Part shown: piece by piece, positions 54,347-64,000 of the stretch
Layout: every line of letters starts with the position of its first letter
Position numbering within the stretch: position 1 is the stretch's first letter
The notes under the pieces: generated by a model
The model's database searches: none
What the model saw: the letters and a program-made list of their open reading frames with translations, nothing else
Told to the model about the DNA's origin: nothing
Program-made: the position numbers and the translations under genes
Assembly: GCA_022496805.1 (NCBI GenBank)
Contig: CM040087.1
Span: 6,770,001 to 6,834,000, forward strand
Length of the DNA stretch: 64,000 nt
DNA from: Pohlia nutans
Lineage: Eukaryota > Streptophyta > Bryopsida > Bryales > Mniaceae
Direction: 5' to 3'

Positions 54347-57300
54347 CTACGGCTGCGACTTCTTTCGACTCTTCATGAACATTTGAACTCGCTTGACAGC
54401 CATGGCAGCTGTGACCATGAGAATGAACACTGCGCCACCGACAGTTTGATGGCTTTGATTTCTACTGTAAGCCGGAGATGCAACTGTAGAGATGGTAGCA
54501 AACGCAGTCCCTCCATTGCTTGAACTGGTCTCTTGATTGTCAGCAATCGTGACTGAAGTGCCAGTTGCTGCTGTCTCTTGTTTCTGGTGCAGAATTAGCA
54601 GCGGAGCTAATCCTAATAAGCAACCCAAAGTCACACCTGCATATAAAATACTCCCTCCGTCCCAAAGTTATTGTCCAACTTGTTTCCTTGATATTTCTTT
54701 GAGCCAATTTCATTGATCATATTGTAAGAAACGTGATTTAAAAAGGCTCCAAATTATGTCACTAGAATGATTGAAGAACATTGCATGTGTTCATTGCAAC
54801 CTAAATAAAATTAGTCACAAGGAAGTATTTTTTTGACCTACTTATAAAAGCACTTTCAAACATGACTTTCAAACATGACAATAACTTTGGGACGGAGGGA
54901 GTATGTCATATTAACATTGTTAAACCTTCAACAAGAAGGTATCCTCCACTCTTTGCACTACAAGCAAACCCGTCGCTTTTCACGGACTGTCATTACACTA
55001 AATAGGGTAGATTAGTGATAGATAATTATAAGATTTGAAAATATTATAGATTTTTACTCTCGACAAAAAAAAATACCAAAGACATTGATTCCAATACTAT
55101 TGAAAGATCCCCATCTTGACCAATATAGAGGGTAAAAAAATTGGTCAAGAGTAAAAACTTACAACATGTTTATGTAAATTAGTGTATTTAACACTAATCT
55201 ACCTATTTAGTGTAGTAGCAAACCTGTTGTTTTTCATTCCTCATTTCGTGGAAACAATGAATAGTACCGGAATATTATAATTACGTTTCTGTCTTCTTAC
55301 AGTGATCAAAACTACTCATCAGCACTAACACAGCCCATGTGCCTGGCGCCGTTTTATTTCTTTTTCATTTATAGTAAGTGAAAAACGACACATTTCCTTC
55401 TAGTGTGAAATCAAGGAAACCCTTGTCCTTTGTGACCAAAAGCACTCACCAACTCTAGAACGGCTCAATATATAGCAGTGAGAGAAGTGACCAGTTTTCT
55501 TGTAGTGAATGTTGACGAATGTTTCATTATAGTCTCATTTGACAGGTGTTCATCATGGCCAATCAGTCAATATTTCTACATTGTTGATGAAAGTCATAGC
55601 TTACTCCAGGAAATCAAGATCACTTGTGGCAGCTTTAGATTGGTTCTAACAAAATTCATTACAACGTGTACTAATGTATTGTCCTATGCACACAATCTTT
55701 GTAGTTTATTCCAAATCTTTGTAGAGAATTCCTCATCTCTTTCTATTTTCATCTCTCGGTAGTGCACTCTTCAAAATACGACTCTATTAATGTTAGAGTC
55801 TATTAATGCACTCTTCAAAATACGACTCTATTAATGCACTCTTCAAAATACGACTCTATTAATGTGTGACATGTATGTACCTACTATAATGTTAGAGTAC
55901 TTCATGTGCTCGCCATGTCGTGTAGTGGGTGCATGCTAACACCTTGTCACTTCAAGACTCGGAGATACAAGCTGTAGCAGAGCCGATGGAGTACTCTATT
56001 TACTTTTTAGTTTCACCTAAACTAAGAATAGAAAGTCCACTTTGAAAGTTGATTATAGTAACTTTCAAAACATATTTCTATTGTTCAAAAATGTAAGACA
56101 TGATTTTGATACATTTTGTTACCTTTTGAAATTATTTATTTAAACTCTTATAGATATAGAAGCAGCCAGTTTGGACATTTGAAAATTAATCATTAGTATG
56201 TGACGTTTAACACATGGTTTGGAAATAACGAATTCAACTGAAGTAACGATACTATGAAAAGTAGAACTCAGATGGAGAGCCTAAGTATTATAGCAGTAGA
56301 ATAAATGAAGAAATTCTTGGTCGAAAAAAAGAAATAAAAATTGTAATAAATGGCAAGAGAGAGGGTCCACTGACCTGCAGATGCGCCCACAGTTTCAGCC
56401 CACCAGGCCTCCTGGGACTCAAGCTGGAGAGAGGTAATTTTCACTTCTGGCATAAAATTGCCACTGAGGCGTTCTATGTAACCCCGAAATGCTGTCCCTA
56501 TCAAGTCTGCCACTGCATTTCCCAAGCCTGCAGACTATCACAATGCCATAAAAATAAAAAAATAAAAAAATTAGCCCACTTGCATTTAGTTGAGTATAAT
56601 TAGTCCCTAAAGAACCAAAAAGCTCAAATTGGATCTCATGGTATTTTTTAATTTTTTTAAAGCAGTTTTGAGTAGGTTACATGTGGACTTCTTTTCGTTC
56701 AAATTTGTTTGTTTTCTACCAACATATGCACTGTTCTTCACTGATTCCCAAGACATAAAATTCAATCTCATTTGAATTACATTTTTCACAATATGATCAA
56801 TTGAATTTGTCATTTTAAAATTGTAGATCCTTCAGGGGTTAATGCATTGAAACATGACAACATTTGTTGTTTCATTGACACAAGATTTAATGTATCATGC
56901 TGAGAATATCACGAGAATTGAAGAAGCTCAATAGGATCAACACAAAAAGATACTCCCCCTATCCGGAAATATTTGTCCTAGTTTTTGACATTGTTTTTTT
57001 GCAATATTTGTCCTATGTTTTATACTTTCAACGTGAGCCCGGTTCACTTTAAACGGACCGGAAAATGAGAGTGACACAAAAACTACATACTACTATTAAA
57101 GATAGACCACTTTTTGTGTAATGAGACGGTTCTTTTTGGCAAAAAGAGCGCTAAGTAAACACACACCAAAAACTAGGACAGTTATTTCTGGATAGAGGGA
57201 GTAACAATAATCACATTAACCCAAAGACCATTGTGAATAAAGAGTCTGCTGGGGGTAGTTTGTGGGTAGCAAAGGTCTACCCTTAGTTTGAGACGAAAAA

Positions 57301-59358
57301 GAAAACGTACCATAAGTGTAGAAAGGCCAAGTGTGAGCCCAATAGTGTTTTGAATCACATCTCCAGCAAGAATCATGATTGCATTGTCTGCACAGGAGAA
57401 TGATATAATTTTAAAGACTTATGCCGATGGATCAATTCTCAAATGGGTTACTTCTAGATAGATCTTTACAAGTGAAACATGATGAGAAAAAACACTTTTA
57501 CACGAGATTCAGATAGTTGCCATACCTGTAAATCCAAACCCGATCATTCCTGCAATGCAACATCCAAAACATAGAATTCAATGTCTTCTGTGATAACCAT
57601 AAAATATATATAAAACAACCAAATCTCCAATTAAGCAGCAGTCCATTGCAATCCTTCCTAAATAGTAGAAATTTGCAGAAATTTAGAGGTATGAATTCTA
57701 AAATGTCCGAATTTTAGTCCTCTAAAAAGCCTGAGTTAAAGAAAGCCACTGCTTAAATTACTGCTAAGACAATAACAAGTTTTCTACTGAGGTGCCTAAA
57801 AAAGTTTCACATCACTTTGAAGATCACCAAGCTCTTACACACCTAATAATTGTAGATCACCAAGCTCTTTCATACCTTTAAACTATTTGGAGTAACCAAA
57901 TAAAATTATATAATAGCAAATCTATGTATTTTCTTCAAACTTTGAAGGACTTTGCGGATAACTCAAATGTTCATCAGAATTCATGAATTATGTTGGATAC
58001 TTTTATTGTTAGAAGAAATTATTATGAATATTCTTGTCAATAATTTAAGCATGTCGGTAACAACTGTGCAGCTTTAATTATTATTACCAATGGCAGCACG
58101 GGAGCTCAAATGATACAGTTGCTCCCTTGTCAAGGGCTTGTTAGACTCTTCGAAGAAATGAGCTTGTGTTTCAACGAAACTAGCAAACTCGGCAGCGTCC
58201 ACCATCCCATCTGCATTTGCATCCGCCTGCTCAAAGTAATCCACTGCTTGCTGTGTCGCTGCACATGTTAAAACACCAAGGATAATTCATAGTTTTAAAA
58301 TGTAGACTTCAATCGATCATATCGTGAAAAATCAATAATTTATTAGATAGGAACAGATTTTATATCACTGGAAGAACATTGCATTTGTTGACCAAAACAC
58401 AAATAAACTCGAATAAAAGAAAGTTTGCATAGGACCTATTCAAAACTGCTATAAAAAAACATGAGGTTTAACACGAGCTTCTTGGTTAAAACACCAAGGA
58501 CTCATACCCAATTCCACTGTGCAAAATCAATAATTATTCAGATTTTATATCACCAGAATCAGTGAAGTATCTAGTCAAAACATATATAAAAAGAAAGTCC
58601 CCGTAAGACCTAATATAACCCCAAACGGACCAAAGAATCATGGTTTCAGAATGCTAACTTCAATCGATGATATTGTAAAAAGGAGAATCGCGATGGGGTC
58701 AAGTTTTATATCATTGAAATTAGTGAAGGACATTGTATACGTTGATCAAAACACAAATACATTCGAACTAAAGAAAATCCACGTAAGACTTGCTCCAAAA
58801 TGCTATAAAAAACATGAGGCCCAATTCAAACTTCTTGGTCCTTTAGGGGTTAAAAACATGAGGCCCAAGGAATAGGCAATGTTGAAAGCAACCATGTAAA
58901 TTTTTAGACAAGGAAGGGCTGATCAAGGTTGAGAATTTTTCTATCACAATTGAGGAGTTTTCTAGACAGTTGAAAATGCCAAAAAGCACCGACAAACTCC
59001 AACACCAGAGAAGTGAAAAGCATAGCCTAGGTCATGAATTTCACGCAGTTTTCAAAACCCTAGAAAATATATGGACTGCTTGCTTACCAGGAAACAGGGC
59101 AGAAATGAGAGCAGTACGACCTTCAGTGTTCATAGAGTTGACTAAAGAATAAGCTGCTTCCGTTGCCAACAGACCCTCACTTTCCAGCAACAATCGCATT
59201 CGCTGGGTCACAGCTTTCAGCTTCGCCCTTTCATGTGAATCAGCTCCTCCCTTCCCCCGACTACTATGGCACACAATACTACTATTGCATGATAATTTCT
59301 GCACATGGAAACTACACAACCTTTCTAATGGCAAAAGCAAGAAGTTGCTGGACGCCAT
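54347..59358 (-). CDS. TMEM65: EF-hand protein with TMEM65-type membrane domain
   Basis: Six exons, 330 aa: 59358-59088, 58258-58088, 57549-57526, 57387-57311, 56534-56375 and 54636-54347. The N-terminus (MASSNFLLLPLERL...) is organelle-transit-like. A canonical EF-hand loop spans 103-114 (DANADGMVDAAE: Asp, Asn, Asp, Gly, Val, Asp and Glu in calcium-ligand order). The membrane domain has segments at about 148-167 (GFGFTDNAIMILAGD), 168-198 (TIGLTLGLSTL then SAGLGNAVADLIGTAF) and 232-252 (GVTLGCLLGLAPLLIL). These match the TMEM65 family, which in animals is an inner mitochondrial membrane protein linked to sodium-calcium exchange. A Ser/Thr-rich linker and a fourth hydrophobic segment (GGAVFILMVTAAMAV) lead to a basic tail (KRVQMFMKSRKKSQP). 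The start is the first in-frame ATG after the upstream non-ATG extension. Calcium-regulated organelle membrane function is inferred. Confidence 0.85.
54649..54903. mobile_element. Stowaway-type MITE next to the last splice acceptor of the TMEM65-like gene
   Basis: Ends TACTCCCTCCGTCCCAAAG and its inverted copy at 54885-54903, extending to TTATTGTC. Flanked by TA, 255 bp. It lies in intron 5, with its proximal end only 12 bp from the first base of the last exon on the coding strand, so its end likely forms part of the 3' splice region. Confidence 0.85.
55764..55863. repeat. Three copies of a 28-bp unit in intron 5 of the TMEM65-like gene
   Basis: GCACTCTTCAAAATACGACT followed by CTATTAAT occurs at 55764, 55808 and 55836. 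The second and third are directly adjacent. A 16-bp spacer carrying TGTTAGAGTCTATTAA separates the first from the second. Confidence 0.9.
56600..56842. mobile_element. Degraded TTAA-type element, family B, in intron 4 of the TMEM65-like gene
   Basis: The left end is TTAGTCCCTAAAGAACC and the right end, inverted, is TTAACCCCTGAAGGATC, 243 bp apart. The internal sequence, read on the minus strand, matches 58616-58853 over CATT..ATCAGTGAAG, TTGAACGAAAAGAAGTCCAC, TACTCAAAACTGCTTTAAAA and CCAATTTGAGCTTTTTGGT. Confidence 0.65.
56951..57203. mobile_element. Stowaway-type MITE in intron 4 of the TMEM65-like gene
   Basis: Ends TACTCCCCCTATCCGGAAAT and inverted ATTTCTGGATAGAGGGAGTA, 253 bp, flanked by TA. 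The internal part (GTGAGCCCGGTT, GAGTGACAC, TACTATTAAAGATAGACCA) matches the MITE at 45540-45758, so they are one family. Confidence 0.85.
58267..58853. repeat. Array of three family B units in intron 1 of the TMEM65-like gene
   Basis: Units begin near 58267, 58481 and 58616. GTTAAAACACCAAGGA is duplicated at 58267 and 58481. All share ATTTTATATCA, AACACAAATA.A.TCGAA, AAAGAAAG or AAAGAAAAT followed by CC.CGTAAGACCTA-like blocks, and CTATAAAAAACATGAGG in two of them. The last unit (58616-58853) has element-like ends TAACCCCAAACGGACC and GGTCCTTTAGGGGTTA. Confidence 0.7.
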
Positions 59359-60427
59359 AGCCGATGCTAACTTCGCTACTTCCAAGGCACTCCTTCACTG
59401 CCTTCTACACTCTAAACCTGCCCACGTTCCAAAAGCGTGCCGTGTTAATACCGAATTCTTCAATGTACGCTTTTACAACAATAAAATCGCAAACTTCGAA
59501 CGAATTCTTCAAGAATCGAAAACATGTGGAACCCGAAATGATCGGTTCTAGCACGTTCTAAGAAGCTAGAATTCTGTACAGTACCCTAGAACGTGAAGTA
59601 CCGACTTAATTCCGCAGAGTGCCGGTACCGACGTGCTAAATAGGCTTTTCCTAGACTGATACGATTTTCTCAAAAGTACCAGCGATCTAGATATTATAAT
59701 ATTGTACATTTCTATCAGATCCTCGTTACTGACTGGAGTCTAGCGATAATATATACCCGGCCAGTAAAGGGAGAATCATAATATTGTAACTTACATATCC
59801 TGCAAAAGCTCCATGATCTGCTACACAACCTCGAGACTAGATCGACTAGTAAGTTACGTCAACCTGCTACTTAGTAAGATGCATTTCAGTTGCGCAAGAC
59901 ATTCCTAGCTCGTACAAGTAGAGAGAGCATCTTGCGTCCAACATGCAATTCTTGCTTGATTGTTGTCCTTCAGTTGTAATTATTAGTTACTCATTCCGGT
60001 GCCTTCCTTCACACAGTAGTAAGTTTTTTTCAGGGGTTGAGATGCTCGTCCGAAGGGAGGCTTGTGATCGACGATCCATAGGACGAAAACGAATCGATGG
60101 AGAATCGAAAAGAGGCTGTGAGGCAAACCAGATTTTCAGTGCGAATCGGCGAGAACCAGTAATCCATCTGTCATCTCCATAGCCAGTGCGTATCGTCACG
60201 TGGCAGGAACAAACGCTATCCAGGTCTTACACGGGGAGGCCGCGAACCAACCCCCACATTGGGACCGGTCATTTTTCTGGTTTTCTCATTTTAATTTTAA
60301 TTTTCTCACCGGTCTAGGTGTAATTTTTTGGAAATTTTAGTTCTACACTTGGGGTCTGCTATCCTGAGTTAGTGTCACGCGCAGGGCTCTGGGAGAACCA
60401 GTGGTTAATTATAGACGAATCGGTTGA

Positions 60428-60565
60428 GGGCCTCTTTACACTAGAGGCGAGAAGTTGTGAGGAGAGAAATTTCAGCCAATGGAGGCCTAGAAACCGAGAG
60501 GACCAATTTCTCATTGGCTGAAATTTATCTCCTCACGACTTCTTGCCTCTAGTGTAAAGAGGCCC
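60428..60565. mobile_element. 138-bp near-perfect foldback MITE with TGA duplication
   Basis: Arms start GGGCCTCTTTACACTAGAGG and extend through AGAAGT.GTGAGGAGA.AAATTTCAGCCAAT with few mismatches, leaving a short centre. TGA flanks both sides (60425-60427 and 60566-60568). The terminal core CTCTTTACACTAG resembles the ends of the larger element at 51200-53037, so the two are probably related. Confidence 0.85.
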
Positions 60566-61962
60566 TGAGTTTGAGAAATAATCAATTGAAGTTCAAGACT
60601 TGAAGAAAATTATCAATCATTTTAGAGGAATTTGTAGAACATACCTCAAATGAATAAAGCAAAACCAAAAGATGTCAACATGTAACCAGTTGAATTTAAA
60701 ATCATTAGGATCTTAACCGATTGTGCCCAAAAACTTCTCGGGCATTGGTCATGCGACCCTCTATATCCAAAATAGTGACAAACTTTTGTTTTTTTTGTTT
60801 TTACCTATGATCCCAGTGGTAGGGTTGGTTCGCCCAATTTGTCTTACACTTGGACCTCTTTAATGTCACAACTTGTTGTAAGCAACATGATTATATGGAG
60901 CTTCATAATAATAATCATCTTCGTAATGTTGTTCTTCAGAAAATTGTCACACTATGAAACAGTGTTCTTTTCAATTTTAGGGGTGTCACACCTAAAATGC
61001 ATAATTTCTTTCATGGTTGGTGGAAAATAATTCTAAAAATGTTGTGCTATATAATGTAGGCATTGTGGTTATATTAGATTTTGTAACGTTGTAACAATTA
61101 ATAGTGATATTGATATCAAAGAAGCATTCTCCTTGTAGCACAAGATTGACATTGAAGGCCCAATAAAAAGTGAAGACAACACTCAAAAATTGGTCATTCA
61201 TCAATACTAGACTATAGAAGTATATTGAATTTTGGAAGTACATAATGACTAAGTGCGAGGGATTTGCGAAGCAGTTTGGTTTGTATGTGGATTATTGGAA
61301 AGTCACGCTAGAAGAACTTGAGAAGCCATTGCCTATTACGTCATCCAAGTTAATGGAAGGCTTTTGGTTTATTCACAACTTAAGTAATGTTCCACTCCTT
61401 TAACTTGTAGGTATAGAAGGAGACTCCACTTCTGAAGACAAGGACCCTGAACCATATTGTGGCCTATATAATGAAAGGCCAAAATATGCATTTAATCCAT
61501 AGAGAGATGTTAAAAACAGATCTTAGTCCTTCAACTTTTATTCATACATCAAGTTCAAAATATACCTCTTAGTTGCATTTTGTAATGCATCTTTTCAACA
61601 CTGCCAAATATGAAGAGAGCTCCAAGCATTTAGGGATTACTTTGGTCTTTACAGCTCACCCTAACATCTTTACTACCACCTTCTTCTTATACCGCTAAAA
61701 AATGTCACAAAAGTTTCTTAAGATTATAATACAAATTATAGGGCGGAAAGGTACAGCTACAACTTTTAGAGTTTAACTATACTTTGTACAGTTATGAAAG
61801 TGCTTAACCGTACATTACACACTAAAGGCACTCCTTAACACCGGGTTAAGCACTCTAACCTTAGGCTTCCTTTTGTATTATGGTACTAGACCTTGAGCAA
61901 TCACCCTCAAGCTAGTACCTTAATATAGAGGGAAGCCCTCGGTTCAATGCTTAGTCCTTTAT

Positions 61963-62328
61963 TTAACTTTTAAACGTCAAGAGGGCCTGGGCGGGGCAAC
62001 TGAGAGGCATTTAGATTTTTGGAGGAAGGAAAAAATAAATAAATAAAATGAAATGGCTTTGTTGGTCAATACTGTAGCACTATGGCACTTTTCAAGAAAC
62101 AACCTCAACTGCCCCAACCTTAACTCCTATCCATTTTGATAACTTTGATTGCTTGCCAATGATTCCACAATCTCCCGAATGAGGCGCAAATTTGGTATAT
62201 AAATTGCTTTTTCAGAACGCACCAATCGTCGCTTGATGTGGTTGAGAAAATCCACTTTTTTTCTTTGTTATTCTCTCTTAAATAAGCCCAACAAGCCCAT
62301 GGGGCTTGTTTTGACGTTTAAGAGTTAA
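61963..62328. mobile_element. TTAA-flanked element, family A copy 2
   Basis: The left end is TTAACTTTTAAACGTCAAG and the right end, inverted, is TTAACTCTTAAACGTCAAA. It is 366 bp long, non-coding, and similar throughout to 48848-49246. That a second copy shares both ends and interior shows this is a mobile family, not a chance inverted repeat. Confidence 0.78.
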
Positions 62329-62497
62329 ACCCAAAGTTGGCCTCAAATTTCTACGTTTGACTGATAACTCGAATACCTTCAAACTTGTGTACCAAATTTG
62401 GTGTTCAATTTGCTCCAGGAGGATCTCCACACAATTCAACGTTTAAGTTGCTCTAGGAACTACTGAAATACCGGTATGCTCTATAGGTTGACTCTAA

Positions 62498-62859
62498 GGG
62501 CCGCTTCTACAGGTCAAAGGTCGAGAGGCCGTCGATTTCCACCAATCAAATTGCAAGAAACCATGGGTTCGGCCTCTCGACCTTGCACAGTAAAGGCCAA
62601 AGTCCAAAGGCCGTGGACCTTCAAAATGCTTACATGGCAACACTTTTTGACCAAGGTGACGACCTCTCAAGAGGAAGTTTGGGTCCTACATTTTGCAAGA
62701 CCCGTCACTATGGTCGAGAGGCCGTCGATTTCTTTTCATAAAAAATGAAACTATATTTTATTGCCTATTTTCAGTAGATTTCTTTGAACTCTCAACAAAG
62801 TTTGGACTCTCAATCCCACAGCCTCTCGACTTAGACGGCCATAGTGTGTGAAGCGGCCC
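62498..62859. mobile_element. TAA-flanked MITE with GGGCCGCTTC ends
   Basis: Ends GGGCCGCTTCTACA and, inverted, GGGCCGCTTCACACA. The flanking TAA (62495-62497 and 62860-62862) is a 3-bp duplication. Inside, GGTCGAGAGGCCGTCGATTT occurs twice in direct orientation (about 62519 and 62712) and CCTCTCGAC appears twice in the other. The 362 bp body is non-coding. PIF/Harbinger-type is the best guess. Confidence 0.8.
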
Positions 62860-63464
62860 TAAAACCAGTCAAACAATCTCCTTGGCGCAACGAAATTCTC
62901 TGCAAATGGTCAATAAATTGATATCCCTAATTCAAGTGCAACCCTAATTCAATCTCGCGACGACGATGTTACCACAACTTGCCAGCTGACTAACAGAGTC
63001 TATCAACGAAACTCCGTCATCTTCACCGACGCCGTGCTTCCATTGAATGGTTATCATCCAATGCAAAACATGCCACGAGCACGTGGATTCAGAGCTTCAT
63101 TTGGCGCGCACGTATTCAGGGAAGATTGTTTCCATGAATGGACATTACCTTAGTTGGGAGAAGCTTATATCTCATACAGCCTAGGTTTGCGGAGGCTATT
63201 CTGGGTTCAAGCGGGTCCCCGCATTTTACCGAGCCGCCGTTTGACCGGAGGGGAGTAAACCGTAGGTTGTAATTTCGATTTTTTTCCTGCCCCGCACGAT
63301 TCCTGCCCGGCGCGGTGTTAACTAAGAAGCAGTGTTAATCAAGAGTCAGTGTTAACCAAGATCCGGATTTCGCGGTCCTTCTCCCGTATTTGCTCCAGGA
63401 ATACGCTATCTCCGTGTACTCTCTACATATCCGTATACGTACCAATCTGTTCCAGATCCAGTTT

Positions 63465-64000
63465 ATCCCATATGGTTTGGGGCACCCAAATTCAAGGTGG
63501 ACAGTATATAGCGCCAAGGTTTCGTTGGGTAGAGCACACCTTTCTCGGCCTCAAGGCCTGGATCAAGTGTGGCATTTTGATATGCGATGTTCTTCTCTAT
63601 AATGATGGAGGAAGTTATGGGGTTTAGGGTGAACCCCGCCCGAAATGCCACATCTCGTATGAACATTACACAAGACCTTAGATGACAGCCGACAACTCAG
63701 TGTTATTTTGATATATGATCGTGCATATCCACCGTCAAATCTGACTTCGAATGGCAATTGACAGCTGAAGTGTTATGCCGATATAAAATCTTACATATTC
63801 ATCGCTAAATGTGAAATCACAGTTTCAGCAAATCCCATAGTCACAACTAGTGTTATGGAACGTCGTATAATCTATGAGAACTTTCCAAATCAAAAACTAG
63901 TGTTATGCAATGGCAATACGTTAAGTGTTAATCTCAACATATATCCCATATGGTTTGTGGCACCCAAACTCACAGTGGACAGTATATAGCGCCAAGGTTT
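63465..64000 (+). repeat. Long direct repeat at the window end, period about 478 bp
   Basis: The 58 bp at 63465-63522 (ATCCCATATGGTTTGGGGCA... to GCGCCAAGGTTT) recur at 63943-64000 with four mismatches, and the match continues to the last base of the window. Between them are weak units beginning AGTGTTAT at about 63699, 63771, 63849 and 63899. The repeat may extend past the window. Confidence 0.75.

Larger units (their letters stand above)
59359..64000. other. Intergenic region upstream of the TMEM65-like gene
   Basis: I see no supported gene. The first part is the promoter and 5' region of the TMEM65-like gene. Further on are a 138-bp near-perfect foldback (60428-60565), a TTAA element (61963-62328), a TAA-flanked MITE (62498-62859) and a diverged repeat block at 63300-64000. 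Short reading frames here have no recognisable domain. Confidence 0.6.

Noticed and set aside
60839..61030. Hydrophobic 63-aa frame on the plus strand
   Set aside because: AT-rich sequence readily gives Ile/Phe/Leu-rich frames. There is no start context, domain or splice-linked partner.

Overview
This is nuclear DNA from a land plant. Every protein-coding gene is split by many short GT-AG introns. Several products look plastid-targeted, the proteins match plant-type families (12-oxophytodienoate reductase, L-arabinokinase, a chloroplast-type DnaJ), and the AT-rich spacers are full of short inverted-repeat transposons. The FGAM synthase gene has 30 exons. From memory the Arabidopsis gene has few or none, so a bryophyte, lycophyte or other non-angiosperm seems more likely than a flowering plant, but I cannot name the genus.

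Layout. 1-2580: AT-rich spacer with a foldback repeat and a TTAA-flanked element. 3022-7510 (+): plastid-type DnaJ co-chaperone, 8 coding exons. 8683-15815: a head-to-head inverted pair of nearly identical OPR genes (9072-10778 minus, 13742-15448 plus) around a roughly 2.2 kb AT-rich spacer. 17171-28010 (-): FGAM synthase of purine synthesis, 30 exons, 1424 aa. 28412-32501: repeat-rich spacer. 32502-41458 (-): L-arabinokinase, 29 exons, 978 aa. 41459-45236: spacer with old repeats. 45237-48180 (-): translation initiation factor eIF2 beta, 8 exons, 277 aa. 48350-54346: a 6 kb spacer holding TTAA elements and a multiply nested transposon. 54347-59358 (-): EF-hand protein with a TMEM65 domain, 6 exons, 330 aa, with introns full of MITEs. 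59359-64000: spacer with several well-formed MITEs and a diverged tandem repeat running off the end.

I rebuilt all six gene models (seven copies) by hand from splice sites. Reading frame and exon phase close exactly in each one, and none has an internal stop. The genes belong to unrelated housekeeping or stress pathways: plastid protein or Fe-S biogenesis, oxylipin or enone reduction, purine synthesis, sugar salvage, translation initiation, and probably organelle membrane ion handling. I see no operon-like logic; each gene has its own promoter region.

The parts most worth a second look are: (1) small non-coding elements flanked by TTAA with CCC(C/T)TWAA-type inverted ends, the hallmark of piggyBac transposition; (2) the OPR pair, where introns and the 5' half are almost identical while the promoters and 3' flanks have diverged, as expected from gene conversion, with one copy carrying Glu-to-Gly in the LLIAEATG segment; (3) three-copy arrays inside the first introns of four different genes; (4) a three-level nested transposon at 51200-53037; (5) the canonical EF-hand joined to a TMEM65 membrane domain.
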